From Lonicera japonica (lineage: Eukaryota; Streptophyta; Magnoliopsida; Dipsacales; Caprifoliaceae): a DNA stretch of 64,000 nucleotides. Where the stretch lies: NCBI GenBank assembly GCA_021464415.1, contig CM038469.1:15664501-15728500 (forward strand), read 5' to 3'. Below the pieces are notes generated by a model, which saw only the letters and a list, made by a program, of their open reading frames with translations, did not search any database and had not been told where the DNA came from. Shown piece by piece: positions 21,836 to 33,074 of the stretch. The stretch's first letter is position 1; each line of letters opens with the position of its first letter. The position numbers and the translations under genes were made by a program.

Positions 21836-24776
21836 AAATATCTTTTTCACATAAAATCCAAATTAAAAGCCCAGACCTTTTATTATAATATATAAAATTG
21901 AAATTAATTCATTGCCATTTTTTTTAGTGAAGCCCAATTCGCTAATGTTTTTTAAAATGGGTGATTTTGTTCAACTTCTTGCAGTTAATCTGTATTGTTA
22001 AATCAATTTATGTTACCTATTGAACTAATCCGCGAGTGTAGATAGACTGATAAAAAAATATTATTGCTTTAATTTTTGTAAATATCATTTTATTAATGAT
22101 TTAATATTAAAATATCCACTAAATTAAAATGTACATCCACCTTAATTAAGTATAAAAATACTACTTTATTTCAGCATTCCCTTCACCAACAAAAACATCA
22201 TCAAAAAAAATCCAAAAATTCTTCAGCCACATAGACTCCTTCCTCCGGAGCAAAATCGATGACCCTCGAATTCCCCCTTCTCTAAAAGTTTTTGGACATT
22301 TGATTCACAAAGAAATCCGCCCCTAAATTCACTGAACATTCCAATAATCACACCAACACATACACACATATATATATACAATCAATTGATCCCAAAAAAA
22401 AATAAAAAAATCAAGTGTAAACTGAGAAACTGTGTTAAGGGTTTTTGGAGAAAAAGAGAGTGGACACCACAAGTTCCAAATATTTGACTTTGTTTCGGCC
22501 TAGTAGAGTAGTGCACAAAGTAAAATAGATCATGATCATGCTTTGTCCAAGTGTCATCAATTCCTCCCAGTTCTTTAATTCTTATACATTCGTGCTCCTT
22601 CACCAAGCCTCCGTTATTAATGTTGTGCTTCTCTTTCAAAAGGGTTGTTTAGTCATGAAAAGAATGTTGATCTGTTCTACCAGCCAATCAAACAAAAAAG
22701 AATAGATTGATTTTGCCGAGGCATCCCTTGTGTCAATGGCATGAAAAATCAGAGGTAGAATTCAGAATATTGTAAAAGTTAAAACTCAAAAATATAATCA
22801 TAAATTATGTTTAATTACTAGATATATTTCTCAATTTTCAAAAGAGTAATATTGTATATGTTTACAAAAAATTTTCATATATTAAAGGTGAATTAACGGC
22901 AACAAATCACAGATAGAAATAAAACTACCCATTTAAAAAATTGCCAAAATCTCATTAAGCAGATAGATTTGACTTTAAACTGAAAGCATTCACACACGAC
23001 ATTTAAGTTCGAGTCTCCTCCTTACCCTTTTACAGATCACTCTAATTTATCTAATGCTCGGTAAAGTAATCATTATGCCATAGTTTTTTAAGGTATAAGC
23101 CTTTTCTCTTTTCTTCTAGGTAAGGAGCAAAAGACCTTAAAAAATGAAAAAAGTTAAAAGGAAGAACAGAGCATCTGCTTCTTTCACATGGTAGGTTCAA
23201 AACTCATCATCACATTCGACTTCAAAAGTTTTGAGTTTAAAAAAGTGTGGGCGAATGATGAATAAATATTAGTTTGTTGCCGAACGTTTATTGGGTTTTC
23301 TCTTGACTCATGATGATGTTTAATCATCATTTTTATTTTATAAATTAAAGACAATGAAAAAGAAGAAAGAAAATTTTATTACTGAGAAAACACATATTCA
23401 TTCAATTCAATTTCCTTTATCTTGAAAATGTACCATAGTTTTGAAATATTAAAATGTAGTTGACGTCCATAAAGTACTTAGAGTAATAGGGCTTCTTCCA
23501 TAATTATATTAGATGAAATGACATTTATTTTTTTATTAATTTTTAACCTAATATTCCATTCCTCTGTTTCTTTTGTGTTTTCTAAAAAAATTAAATCACC
23601 ATCGGTCATAGTTCTTATCGGAACTTCAGTGCTCACTACCAGAATGTCAAGACCTCATTGGTGCTACGGTGCAAGTACTGCAAATATGTTTTTACACTAA
23701 ATTTGCAATCAACTAATGATACATATTTTAATACAAATATATTTTTACACTAGATTGCAAGTTGGTGAATCTAGCAATTACCATATGATAATAAAAAAAT
23801 AAAAATTGTAGTAAAGGTATGACCAAACATTCAACAAAAGCTAGGGATGCATTTTTTTATTGGCAAATACTGAGAATTGTCATTATGGCTTAAACAAATT
23901 GTGAAGGAAGTCATCTATCTAGTATGGAATAGCAATGTGTCCTTGGCATGTATATAATTATAGAGGAGACACTTAGAACCCATTTTCTCAAATACTAGTG
24001 GTTAAAATAGAAAAACAAAAAATACCTCATCCATCTCAAATTAATAATTTTATATTTCTTTTTGGGGTTTTTCAATTAATTAATAGTCTCATGTCCTTTT
24101 TATTGCATAAACAATAGATTAAATCTCTCCACACAAAATAAATAAATTATATTTACAATCATTAATTAGATTGAAACTAGTTAAAATGAGATTATTAATA
24201 CTTCTGAAAAGAAAAAATAGCCATAAATCTTTTAATCCTTATATCTATTTTCTCAATCTAACAGCCATAAGCAATAAAAATATTCTTTATTTTTACTTTT
24301 CTTTTTCCCATACATTTCACATCTTCCAGTACCTTACTTACTTATTTGTTCCTTAACCATGTTAATCCAAAATTCTGTACACTACACTTTAAACATTCAT
24401 TTGTAATTCTAACTAGTGTTAGACATGAATAATAACTTTTCTATAAATGTGAATCATAACTAATGTTGTTTATAATAATAAAAAATATAGTTTTTTAATT
24501 AATGTTGAAGATGAATTTGAAAAGTGGAAGCTAGTGGCATGCATTGGGGTTTGGATTTTATTCAAAAAAATAGATTCCCTCAGTTCACTTTGCATATGGT
24601 ACCTGTATTTTACCTCAATTGCTCTTATATCGCTTTTTTTTTTTCCCCATTATTATTGATGACAACTTTATACAATCAAACATTGTGGCCCATGTTGTCA
24701 AAGTTAGGCTTTCCTTTATTGAAACTTTTTTTTTTTATCTTTCCGTAAAGGTTGTTAACTAAATATATATATATAA
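21836..24776. other. AT-rich intergenic DNA
   Basis: Nearly 3 kb with no convincing gene. A minus-strand frame at 22382-22639 (85 codons) and a plus-strand stretch at 22200-22325 look non-repetitive, but I cannot match them to a family. 22990-23040 has a SINE-like TAAGTTCGAGTCTCC block. Confidence 0.45.
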
Positions 24777-25763
24777 TTTACTCACACTAATTTTCCAATC
24801 TTGACAATATACATATATATATATATTGAAAATAGGCAACAAACTTTCTTTTTATTTTCATTTAATACATCTATTAGAATTTCAAACTAGTACTGTTAGT
24901 GATTGATGACGTGACGATAATTCATCTGCCACTTAATTTGCCATGTTAGATTCAATTTTTTTTTTATTTTATCTTTGTAAGAGCTTGACATATCATTTTT
25001 TTACCTGAAATTTTATGTCGAATATAGCAATGGATAATGGGTTTATTGCTAGGCATTAATACAAGAATTATTCAAGCTCTGCTTCTTTTTTTGTTCTTCT
25101 TAATTTGTAATACTCGGTCCTAATTATTTTATTTGTGGGAGTTGAACTATGGCGAGAGTTTGATACAAATAATTTTATAGGGTTAAATTGTATCACCTTT
25201 AATCAGTTAATATAAAATGTCAATCTCCAAAAAAAATGAAATATTATATTATAATTTAAAGCGGAGATTTCATATTATATTATTTTAAATAAAAAAGAAA
25301 TAATAAATTATTTATTTTTTTAGGAGCTTGACATTTTTTTTAGGAGTTTAACATGTCATATTAAATTATTAATGGTGATACTATTCAACCCTATAAAATT
25401 AATTGTATCAAGCTCTTGCCACCGTTCAACACAAACAAAAAATCACCGTTGAGCATTACAAATTAAAAAGGAAAAAATATAAAAGCAAAGCTTGAATAAA
25501 TCATGTGTTAATGGCTAGCAATAGACCCATTACCTATTGCTATATCCGGTGTCAAACTTCCGGCACCAAAAAAAATTGATATGTCAAGCTCTTGAAAAAA
25601 AAAAGGACGTGGCAAATGAGTCAGTGCCACAGTATCAATCGCTAACAGTGTTAGTTTGAAACTCTAATAAATGTACTAAATAAAAACAAATAGAAAGTTC
25701 GTTGTCTAATTTTAAGAAATAAAAAATTATATTATCAAAGTTACAAAATTAGTGTAAGTATAT
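24777..25763. mobile_element. Foldback / long-TIR MITE-like element
   Basis: About 990 bp that is almost entirely one inverted repeat: 24777-25255 pairs with 25290-25763. Matching blocks in order from the ends are ACACTAATTTT, ACTTTCTTTTTATT/ACTTTCTATTTGTT, TTTCAAACTA, TTGCCA, AGAGCTTGACATATCA, TATAGCAATGG/TATAGCAATAGG, GGGTxTATTGCTAG, TTTTATAGGGTT and TGTATCACC. There is no coding capacity. The transcript would fold into a hairpin of roughly 475 bp. Confidence 0.75.
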
Positions 25764-26069
25764 TATATTTTTTTTGTAATTACCCTTCTATAAAATGTCC
25801 GATCGAGCAACCCAAAATCATGCCTTAAGGGCTTGTTCGGCATCTAGAAAATCTGAATTACTTTTATTAATTGATTTCGAGATTTTAACAAATATAATTT
25901 GCCTTAAAATTTGAGGCAATTAGGTATAAGGGCTCATTCTAATAATAATGTAATTATAAAGTACACTTAAAAATAAGCTATGTAAATTAAGGACACTATA
26001 CAAAAAAAGACACTAATACCCCTTCTTTATAATGTCTCACGCTCATTGTGACACTAACAGCAACCAGAA

Positions 26070-26977
26070 GGTGCTAAATGCATTTAGCACCTTCTGAACA
26101 ATAACCAAAAAATGCTAAATGTACAACTAGAAGGTGCTAAATGCATTTAGCACCACCTGCACAACAACCAGAAGGTGCTAAATGCATTTAGCACCACCTG
26201 GACAGAAACCAGAAGGTGCTAAATGCATTTAGCACCTTCTGAATAATAACCAAAAAATGTTAAATGCACAACCAGAAGGTGCTAAATGCATTTAGCACCT
26301 TCTGAACAATAACCAAAAAATGCTAAATGCACAACCAGAAGGTGCTAAATGCATTTAGCACCACCTGGACAACAATCAGAAGGTGCTAAATGCATTTAGA
26401 ACCACCTGGACACCAACCAGAAGGTGCTAAATGCATTTAGCACCTTCTGAATAATAACAAAAAAATGTTAAATGCACAACCAGAAGGTGCTAAATGCATT
26501 TAGCACCTTCTGAATAATAACAAAAAAATGTTAAATGCACAACCAGAAGGTGCTAAATGCATTTAGCACCACTTGGACACCAACCAGAAGGTGCTAAATG
26601 CATTTAGCACCTTCTGAATAATAACAAAAAAATGTTAAATGCACAACCAGAAGGTGCTAAATGCATTTAGCACCCCATGTCATCACATTTGACAAACAAT
26701 CCCAGAAGGTGCTAAATGCATTTAGCACCCCCTGTCATCACATTTTGACAAACAATACCAGAAGGTGCTAAATGCATTTAGCACCTCCTCCTTTGCTGTC
26801 AACTTTGCTCAAATAGGGGTGCTAAATGCATTTAGCACCCCACTGTCCATAACAAAAAAAATCATTTAGCATCAACTGTCCATAAGTTCAATCGTAACAA
26901 AAATCATTTAAAACTAAAAGCGAACAAAAGATAAATAAATAGAATGCTCACAGACGGTGCTAAATCCATATAGCACC
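26070..26977. repeat. Array of about 16 palindromes GGTGCTAAATG|CATTTAGCACC
   Basis: A 22-bp perfect palindrome (GGTGCTAAATG joined to its reverse complement) starts at 26070, 26133, 26174, 26215, 26279, 26341, 26381 (one mismatch), 26423, 26485, 26549, 26590, 26653, 26709, 26764 and 26818, with a degenerate copy at 26956. Many copies extend to 30 bp as AGAAGG...CCTTCT. Spacers alternate between a short type (ACCTGGACAxCAACC, unit about 41 bp) and a long type with half sites (TGAATAATAACAAAAAA, then TGTTAAATGCACA, unit about 63 bp). No reading frame runs through it. Confidence 0.95.
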
Positions 26978-26999
26978 CAACCATTGCTACAGATGAAAT

Positions 27000-27570
27000 G
27001 ATACACAACTAAAATGTTGAGAAAATTAACACAATTATTTTCGGACTTCAACTATTTCAATATTCAAGAGTCTTTCCATTTCCATTAACATGTCTTGCTT
27101 AATTTGAATGGCACAACTAGTAGAATCTTACATTAAATAAAAATCATCCCAAACCGCTCAAAATTTGGTCATTCGGAAATATTTTCAGGATTTCAACTAA
27201 AAACACATATTTTGCAACAAAAATCATTTACATGAAAATATGTCCCAATTGACAAACTGCAACATGCAATACATACTTTCAAGTTTCTGCACTTGAATTC
27301 GCTTCCAATTAAATTCACCAATACAATAATTAGGCATGCATGACATGAGTAAAGAATTTAACTCAGGCTTCGGATTGATCCCGATTTCAAATACTGATTC
27401 AATTGATCACCAACAAAACTAACTACTAAATTAATTAAATGATCAGTCCAATTGATCATCTATGAAATTAAACTAAACACTCAAAAACGGAATCAAAACG
27501 AACTACCTCACCGTTTCAAATAACACAGCATAACAATTTTACAAAAAAAAAAAAAAAGTAGAGATATCAG
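27000..27570 (-). other. Pack-MULE interior, possibly captured intron DNA
   Basis: Between the palindrome array and the captured exon lies about 550 bp of AT-rich DNA without a coding exon. Because it follows a well-formed donor site (CAG then GTACTTC at 27578) it may include part of intron 1 of the captured beta-galactosidase gene. Confidence 0.35.
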
Positions 27571-27578
27571 TGAAGTAC

Positions 27579-27761
27579 CTGAGGAGTGGCTCGAGGGTAG
27601 TGAATACCGGCGGCGATGAGCATTCTCCTGTGGCCGTCGATGATGAGAGCACGGTGATCGTAGGTGACGTTGAAAGGCTTGAAGTATTCGCCGGCTACCA
27701 CTGCCACGTGTAAGGTCAACGCCAGGACCAGACATCGAAGTGAATTTCGAGTCCCAAACAT
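27579..27761 (-). pseudogene. Captured exon 1 of a plant beta-galactosidase (GH35)
   Basis: A 61-codon exon on the minus strand, ATG at 27761, ending at a donor GTACTT. It encodes a signal peptide (CLVLALTLHVAVVAGE), then YFKPFNVTYDHRALIIDGHR and RMLIAAGIHYPRATPQ. This is the N terminus of a plant cell-wall beta-galactosidase, nearest in my memory to the BGAL9 type; the family reads VTYDHRALIIDGxRRmLiSaGIHYPRsTPEMW. The exon ends where BGAL exon 1 normally ends. The catalytic glutamates and the rest of the ~850-residue enzyme are absent anywhere nearby, so this is a fragment. The frame is intact and conserved, which implies recent capture or some constraint. Confidence 0.85.
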
Positions 27762-27806
27762 TTCCAGTAAACGAAGAGGGGGAGGGGAAGGGGGAGGGAG
27801 TGATGA

Positions 27807-27841
27807 AATAGTGAGAGTAATTTATAATTACTCTCACTATT
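27807..27841. repeat. Perfect 16-bp hairpin at the Pack-MULE end
   Basis: AATAGTGAGAGTAATT and its exact reverse complement are separated by TAT. It sits just upstream (minus-strand sense) of the captured exon, between it and the terminal repeat. Confidence 0.9.
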
Positions 27842-28054
27842 TTGGCAGGGGCAATTTTGTCCATTAATATCTTTGATAATCCTTAATATAAAATGATATT
27901 ATTAAAAGTGTCCTTAATTTATAATTAGATAATGAAATTAGTCCTTTTTATTTTTATTAGATATGAATTTGTCCTTTTAATGATGACATATTATAGAGTG
28001 AGGTCTTATGACATATTTTCTATATAATTTATATTCAAAATAGATCTTACTTTA

Positions 28055-28500
28055 TAAATATTTAGATGTGTGTTTTGTGTGTGAGTGAGGATGATATTGA
28101 TTTGATGTTTCAATGTGAGACGAGATAATATCTAAATGCCAAAAATGATCATATACCAATTAGATGGAATGTGTGCCCTTAGATTAAGATACTTTTAAAT
28201 AACGAATGTTGGTCAATTTTTGTATTTTATGATATAGATACCTCAAAGAATTGTTCTCTCACTAGAACTTGAAAATTTTAAGAATATAATTTTTTTTGAT
28301 AGTGAAGTAATACTACTTTCGAATTACATATGCAAAGATTTGATTCGATTTCATTTTTGTAGACACCTCATTTTGCAATCCCCGCAAGAATCCTAAACTC
28401 TTAGAGAGTTATCAACTCAAGCCTATAACGTACTCACTAAAACACTAGAATACCCTCAGAGGTGGATTGTAGCACAGCAAACCACCTTATTGTGAAAACA
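28055..28500 (+). repeat. Dispersed repeat copy A (Gypsy-like internal/LTR fragment)
   Basis: Matches 40170-40610 over about 430 bp (GTGTGTGAGTG, TATTGATTTGATGTTTCAA, GGAATGTGTGCCCTT, TAGTGAAGTAATAC). From 28366 it reads TGTAGACACCTCATTTTGCA, a start also seen at 36946 and 40484, which looks like the TG beginning of Gypsy/Tat LTRs. The LTR is cut off at about 28500. Confidence 0.55.
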
Positions 28501-29653
28501 TTTGAATATTTAATCAATAACATCTATCTTTTGTCTTGAAATTTTCTATACTAATTTATATATATACTATTAATAAAGCGTGAGTAGTATTTTTGGTGTA
28601 CCAATTTAATTACTAAAATAACCATCTACATTAAGAAAATAAGTAAAATACAACACATAAATTTGAACATGTGACTTTACATATAAAACAATTACACATT
28701 ATCACTTGATTAAACACAACATTTGGTTATAAATGTGTTACCACTTGATCAAAACTTTTCATTGGTGTCCCTACACAATTGTTAGAATGCCCTACCTATT
28801 CTATTTCCATCTTTACAATTTAGTAAATTTCCTTAAATGGTGTTTGTGGCATTATTGAGTTTCCCCACATTACTCTCATAAATTTCACTATTTATCTTTT
28901 TACACGATTTATCAAATACTTTTGCTAAAAGAAAAAAACTATTTTTACTATACTTCTGAAGGCATGTGTAAGATCTAATAGTACCATATAATATTCTTTT
29001 TTTCCTTTTAAGTACAGTCTTATAATATTATATAGTGAGAATGGGTTAGAGTGGATCAATTCGGATAGGAGCAAATTCGAGTCCAATTAAGAATAGTAAT
29101 TTGTGTTTTTCGTTATGTTTGACCTCACACAACACGACACAATGTCGTGTTATTTTTACGAAACACGGCCCGCGAAAATACACAATGCAAGACTACATAC
29201 AGTATTTCAGTTTTTTTTATCATAATGAACATGTTATAACACAATTTGGAATAATGATTTTCTTTCATTAAACACGATAAGACCCAATTAACATGACAAC
29301 ACAATTAATAAACCATAGGGTCATAATAAACACGCTATAACACTAGTATAAATAATAATTTTCTTTAAGTCAGACGTGATAAAACCTAATTAACATGATA
29401 AGGCATGATTAACGTAACATATCTCTAATTTCATGTCAATATCGTTTTAAAATTCAAACACGAATACGACATTATACGATTTTGTGTTAAAAATTCTAGA
29501 CACAAACATCAATTCTTAATTCAATTTTGTATCATACTATCTGTCCGTCTCTAAAATTGCCACCTCTAGGTCCAACCATAATTATTTTTTTTGGGGGGGG
29601 GGGGTCGTTTAGATAGGTTGGGTATCAATCTTTCTAACCCACTCACAAATATA
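28501..29653. other. Repeat mosaic, part of an old Helitron-like family
   Basis: No gene. 28545 begins TCTATACTAATTTATA, similar to plant Helitron 5' ends. 28700-29640 has matches at 34875-35400, 36300-36470 and 39000-39840 (for example AATTCxxACACGAATACGAC and CTAGGTCCAACCA). The Copia element at 29659 is inserted in this unit. Confidence 0.4.
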
Positions 29654-29658
29654 TCTAT

Positions 29659-29825
29659 TGTTAAAATATTATATTTTTAATTATTTTCCTTATACTAGTA
29701 GGTTTAGGTTTCCTTTTCCTATTAGATTTCTTATTTTCATTGTATTGTATATCCCCTATAAATAGGGCCTCCCTTGTACCAATATCATTCAAGTAATCAT
29801 AAAATTCTCTTATATATTTTCAAGT
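29659..29825 (+). repeat. 5' LTR of the Copia element
   Basis: Starts TGTTAAAATATT, contains a TATA-like CCTATAAATAGGG at about 29755, and ends TTTTCAAGT. It is very short for an LTR. Confidence 0.93.
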
Positions 29826-29838
29826 TGGTTTCAGAGCG
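29826..29838 (+). other. Primer-binding site
   Basis: TGGTTTCAGAGCG immediately follows the 5' LTR. It resembles TGGTATCAGAGC, complementary to the 3' end of initiator tRNA-Met, with one change. Confidence 0.75.
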
Positions 29839-30403
29839 ATTCAATCCTCACAATCATCCATCAAACCCTAGTCTCGTCCATACGAAATCATCCATGTTTT
29901 CTCAACAAAACTCTACATGGTCGCAAACCAAGAACTAATCACATCGCAGTGATCGTCTGCCCGAGACAATTAAAAAAAAAAATTACCTCGAAATCATAAC
30001 GCACGCGCTTTCACGTGCGGGTTTGGTAAGACCCGTTCCGCCTTTGCCTTCACGTGCCTGACGCTGTTAACTGTCGCTGACACCATTAGCCGTTACTAAC
30101 GCCGTTTAATTGGACCAGTTCACTGAAAGCTCTTTTTGATTGATTCGGCTTGTTTTTGACCGGTTCTTGACTATAGTTGATCGGTTCCGGGGGTTTTTGA
30201 CCCTCCTGATCTCAAATCCAGTGTTCATTTTTCCAAAATCTGCCTCAATTTTTGAGAAATAGTTCACCGCAAGCTTTTTTGATCAGTTCAACTAGTTTTT
30301 GACCAGGTTTGACCGATTCTTAAGGTTTTTTACTATCCTGATCTCAAATTCAGCTTCTATTTTTTCAGAAACTGCTTATATATCTTAGTTTTAATACTAC
30401 ATA

Positions 30404-31410
30404 ATGACTGCTGAGCCACTTGCAATGACTGAATCATCTGAGATGGAATCGTCCCCATCGTTCAAACTGAAAGTTCTACATTCAACATCGGGGTTACGTT
30501 GGATGAAAATAATTATGATTTATGGTCTCAAATCATGGAGATGTATATTGCAAAAAAACAGAAATTCTCGTTTATTCGCGGTACGAATCCGATTCCAAAA
30601 AAGGGAACTCCAGAATATGAAACATGATATCCAGACAATCAAAGAGTGAAAAGATGGCTTCTGATGTCTATGAAATCGGAGATTATGAAGTGATATATCC
30701 GGATTTCTACCGCACGAGAAATTTGAAAGTCTTTATCTAAAGCCTTTTATGATAGAGCTGACGAGTTACAAGTTTTTACCTTGAATCAAAAGGCATTTAC
30801 AGCTAACCAAAATTCCAAATCTCTTTCTGAGTATTATGGGGAACTAACAGAAATTTTTAGCGAATTAGATCATCGCGATAAAATGGTCATGGAAAGTCCG
30901 AATGATATTGAATCTTATAGAAAGTCAATTCATATTTGCTAGTTCACATATTTCTTGTTGGGTTAGACAACGACCTTGAACAGATCCGTGGTGAAATCTT
31001 ACGGAAAGATCCTACTCCAAAATTAGAAGAAACGTATGCACTGGTTCGTTGAGAAAATGTCAGGCGAAAAAATATGAATAGTGATGTTGCTAACACCGAT
31101 GCTGCGGCAATAGTAGCTCGCAATCGTGTCTCACAAAACAACCAAGATCAGTCTCGAAAGAAGCAGAATCAAGCAAATCAAACTCGTGACTTGCAATCAA
31201 AGGATCGAGGAAGTAAGTCTCAATATCCTCCTTGTTCGGTATGTGGACAAACTGGACATTCTAAAAAGGGGTGCTATCAAGTAATTGGCTATCCGAATTG
31301 GTGAAATCATTTCCGTGATCGTCGTTCAAATAATAAGAATGAAGGTGATGAAAAGAAGGCCTCCGGATTACTTACCACTGCTGAGATACCTGGTAAGGCT
31401 TTAAATTTGT
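30404..31410 (+). pseudogene. Copia gag, broken
   Basis: Across shifted frames the capsid reads NYDLWSQIMEMYIAKKQKF, then WKSLSKAFYDRADELQVF and LNQKAFTANQNSKSLSEYYG, and ends with a zinc knuckle CSVCGQTGHSKKGCYQ at about 31238-31285. A frameshift near 30520, stops near 30690 and 31051, and a TGA at 31302 replacing a Trp codon in the GYPNWW-type motif make it inactive. Confidence 0.8.
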
Positions 31411-31417
31411 ATCTGTT

Positions 31418-32999
31418 TTGAATAATACGTGGATAATTGATTCTGGTGCTACTGATCATATGACATTCGATTCTAGACATATTACTAATTTTAACCCCTC
31501 ATCCAACAATTTCATTTTCACAGCTAATGGTAATCCAGTTCCTGTTATCGGTAAAGGAACAGTTCCTTTATCTGATTTCATGAATTTAAACTCTGTCCTG
31601 ATAGTTCCTTCACTCAATTACAATTTACTGTCTGTCACTCAAATTACTAATGCTCTAAATTGTATTGTTGTTTTTTGGCCTACTTATTGTGTTTTTAAGA
31701 ATATTCAAACAAGGCAGATGATTGGTTATGGGATTAGGTGAGACAAATTGTACTGCTTGGAGCTGGAAGTGAAGAGTACAAACCAGTTACAACAGGCCCT
31801 ATAAACTAGTACTACCCGGGGAGAAAAAAATTAAAGATGAAATTTGGTTGTGGCATCGTCGTTTGGGTCATGCATCGTTTAGCTATTTAAAGAAGTTATC
31901 TCCCAAACTTTTTAAGACTATCAATATTTCTGTTTTTAAGTGTGAAACATGTGAATTGGCAAAGAGCCATCGTACTTCTTTTTCATCATCATTAGATAAA
32001 TGCTCAGTTCTTTTTATGTTAATTCACTCTGATGTCTGGGGCCCATCTCCTAATAATTCTTTGAGTGGTTTCTGTTGGTTTATTACTTTTATTGATGATT
32101 GCACGAGAATGACATAGATATGTCCTATGAAATCTAAGAGTGAAGTTAGTTCTTTATTTCTGCGATTTTATAAACAGATTAGTACACAATACAATGCTAC
32201 TATCCAGGTACTTCGAAGCGATAATGGAGGTGAATATATGGCTACCACGTTACAAGAGTATTTTAATCATCATGGGATTGTCCATCAAATTTCCTCCCCG
32301 TATACACCTCAACAAAATGGGGTTAAAGAAAGGAATAATCGCCATTTATTAGAAATAGTTCGAGCATTATTATTTGGGGCTAATGCTCCGGTATCTTACT
32401 GGGGTGAAGCTCTCTCCTCTGCTGCATATTTGATCAACCGAGTTCCATCAGTAATTCTTGACTTTCAAACACCATTCGATGTTCTTCATAAAGCAGTCTC
32501 GGCTCCTAAAGAATCGAATTTGCCTCCACGAATATTTGGTTGTATTGCATTTGTTCACTTACCCAAAGAACACCGGAATAAGCTCGAAGCCCGTGCCCTC
32601 AAGTGTGTATTTGTGGGCTACGCATTTAATCAAAAAGGGTATCGCTATTATCATCCTCCGTCACAAAAGATGTATGTGACCGAGGATGTCTTATTTCATG
32701 AAGGAGAAATGTATTTTTCGAAGACTGAATTTCAGGGGGTGCACTATAGTGAAGTTCAGACTCTTGATTGTAGTAATAGTGATGAGCTAATTCAAGTCGA
32801 GGTCTCACTGCCAATTTCAATCTCACCGAGTTCGCCACAACTGGCAGAACCAACTTGGACTGATGACTTATTGCCTGGATCACCGCTGTCGAGCCCAAGT
32901 TTACCATTGCCTCTGCCTGACACAAATAACCAATCGTCTCTCTCTGACATATCTGCATTTGAATATCAGGAAGTTTCTCTTGAACCTCTTAAAAAATAA
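31418..32999 (+). pseudogene. Copia protease and integrase, broken
   Basis: Protease active-site region WIIDSGATDHMT at about 31427. The integrase zinc-binding HHCC part is WHRRLGHASF...CETCELAKSH (31848 on). The catalytic core has HSDVWGP, then SDNGGEY and KERNNRHLLE, the D,D(35)E residues. A TAG at 32115-32117 and stops near 31740 interrupt the frame. The C-terminal part with GCIAFVHLPKEHRNKLEARA is the Copia integrase tail. Confidence 0.85.
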
Positions 33000-33074
33000 C
33001 TCCCTCCCCGAAACAATAGAGGTATTCCTAAACTAGCATATGAACCCAATCTCACCAGTAAAGCCAAATACCCT

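Larger units (their letters stand above)
25925..28011 (-). mobile_element. Pack-MULE: Mutator-like element with a captured beta-galactosidase exon
   Basis: About 2.09 kb. The left end (ATAAGGGCTCATTCTAATAA) and the right end read backwards (ATAAGACCTCACTCTATAAT) form a degenerate inverted repeat, continued by AAATTAAGGACAC blocks on both sides. The same blocks (TAAATTAAGGACA then AAAAAAGACAC) occur at the left end of the 7952-13838 MULE, so the two belong to one family. Inside are no transposase genes, only a palindrome array (26070-26977) and exon 1 of a beta-galactosidase gene on the minus strand. Exact ends and TSD were not resolved. Confidence 0.65.

Noticed and set aside
22382..22639. 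Minus-strand frame of 85 codons
   Set aside because: No recognisable motif, no supporting exons and AT-rich surroundings. Not enough to call a gene.
26070..26977. Regularly spaced repeats resembling a CRISPR array
   Set aside because: The DNA is clearly plant nuclear, repeats are perfect palindromes, spacers repeat among themselves and no cas genes exist. It is a tandem palindrome array within a transposon.
29583..29605. G-run that could form a quadruplex
   Set aside because: A single poly-G stretch next to poly-T, likely slippage. Not four separate G tracts.
32626..32958. Minus-strand frame of 110 codons
   Set aside because: Antisense to the Copia integrase region.
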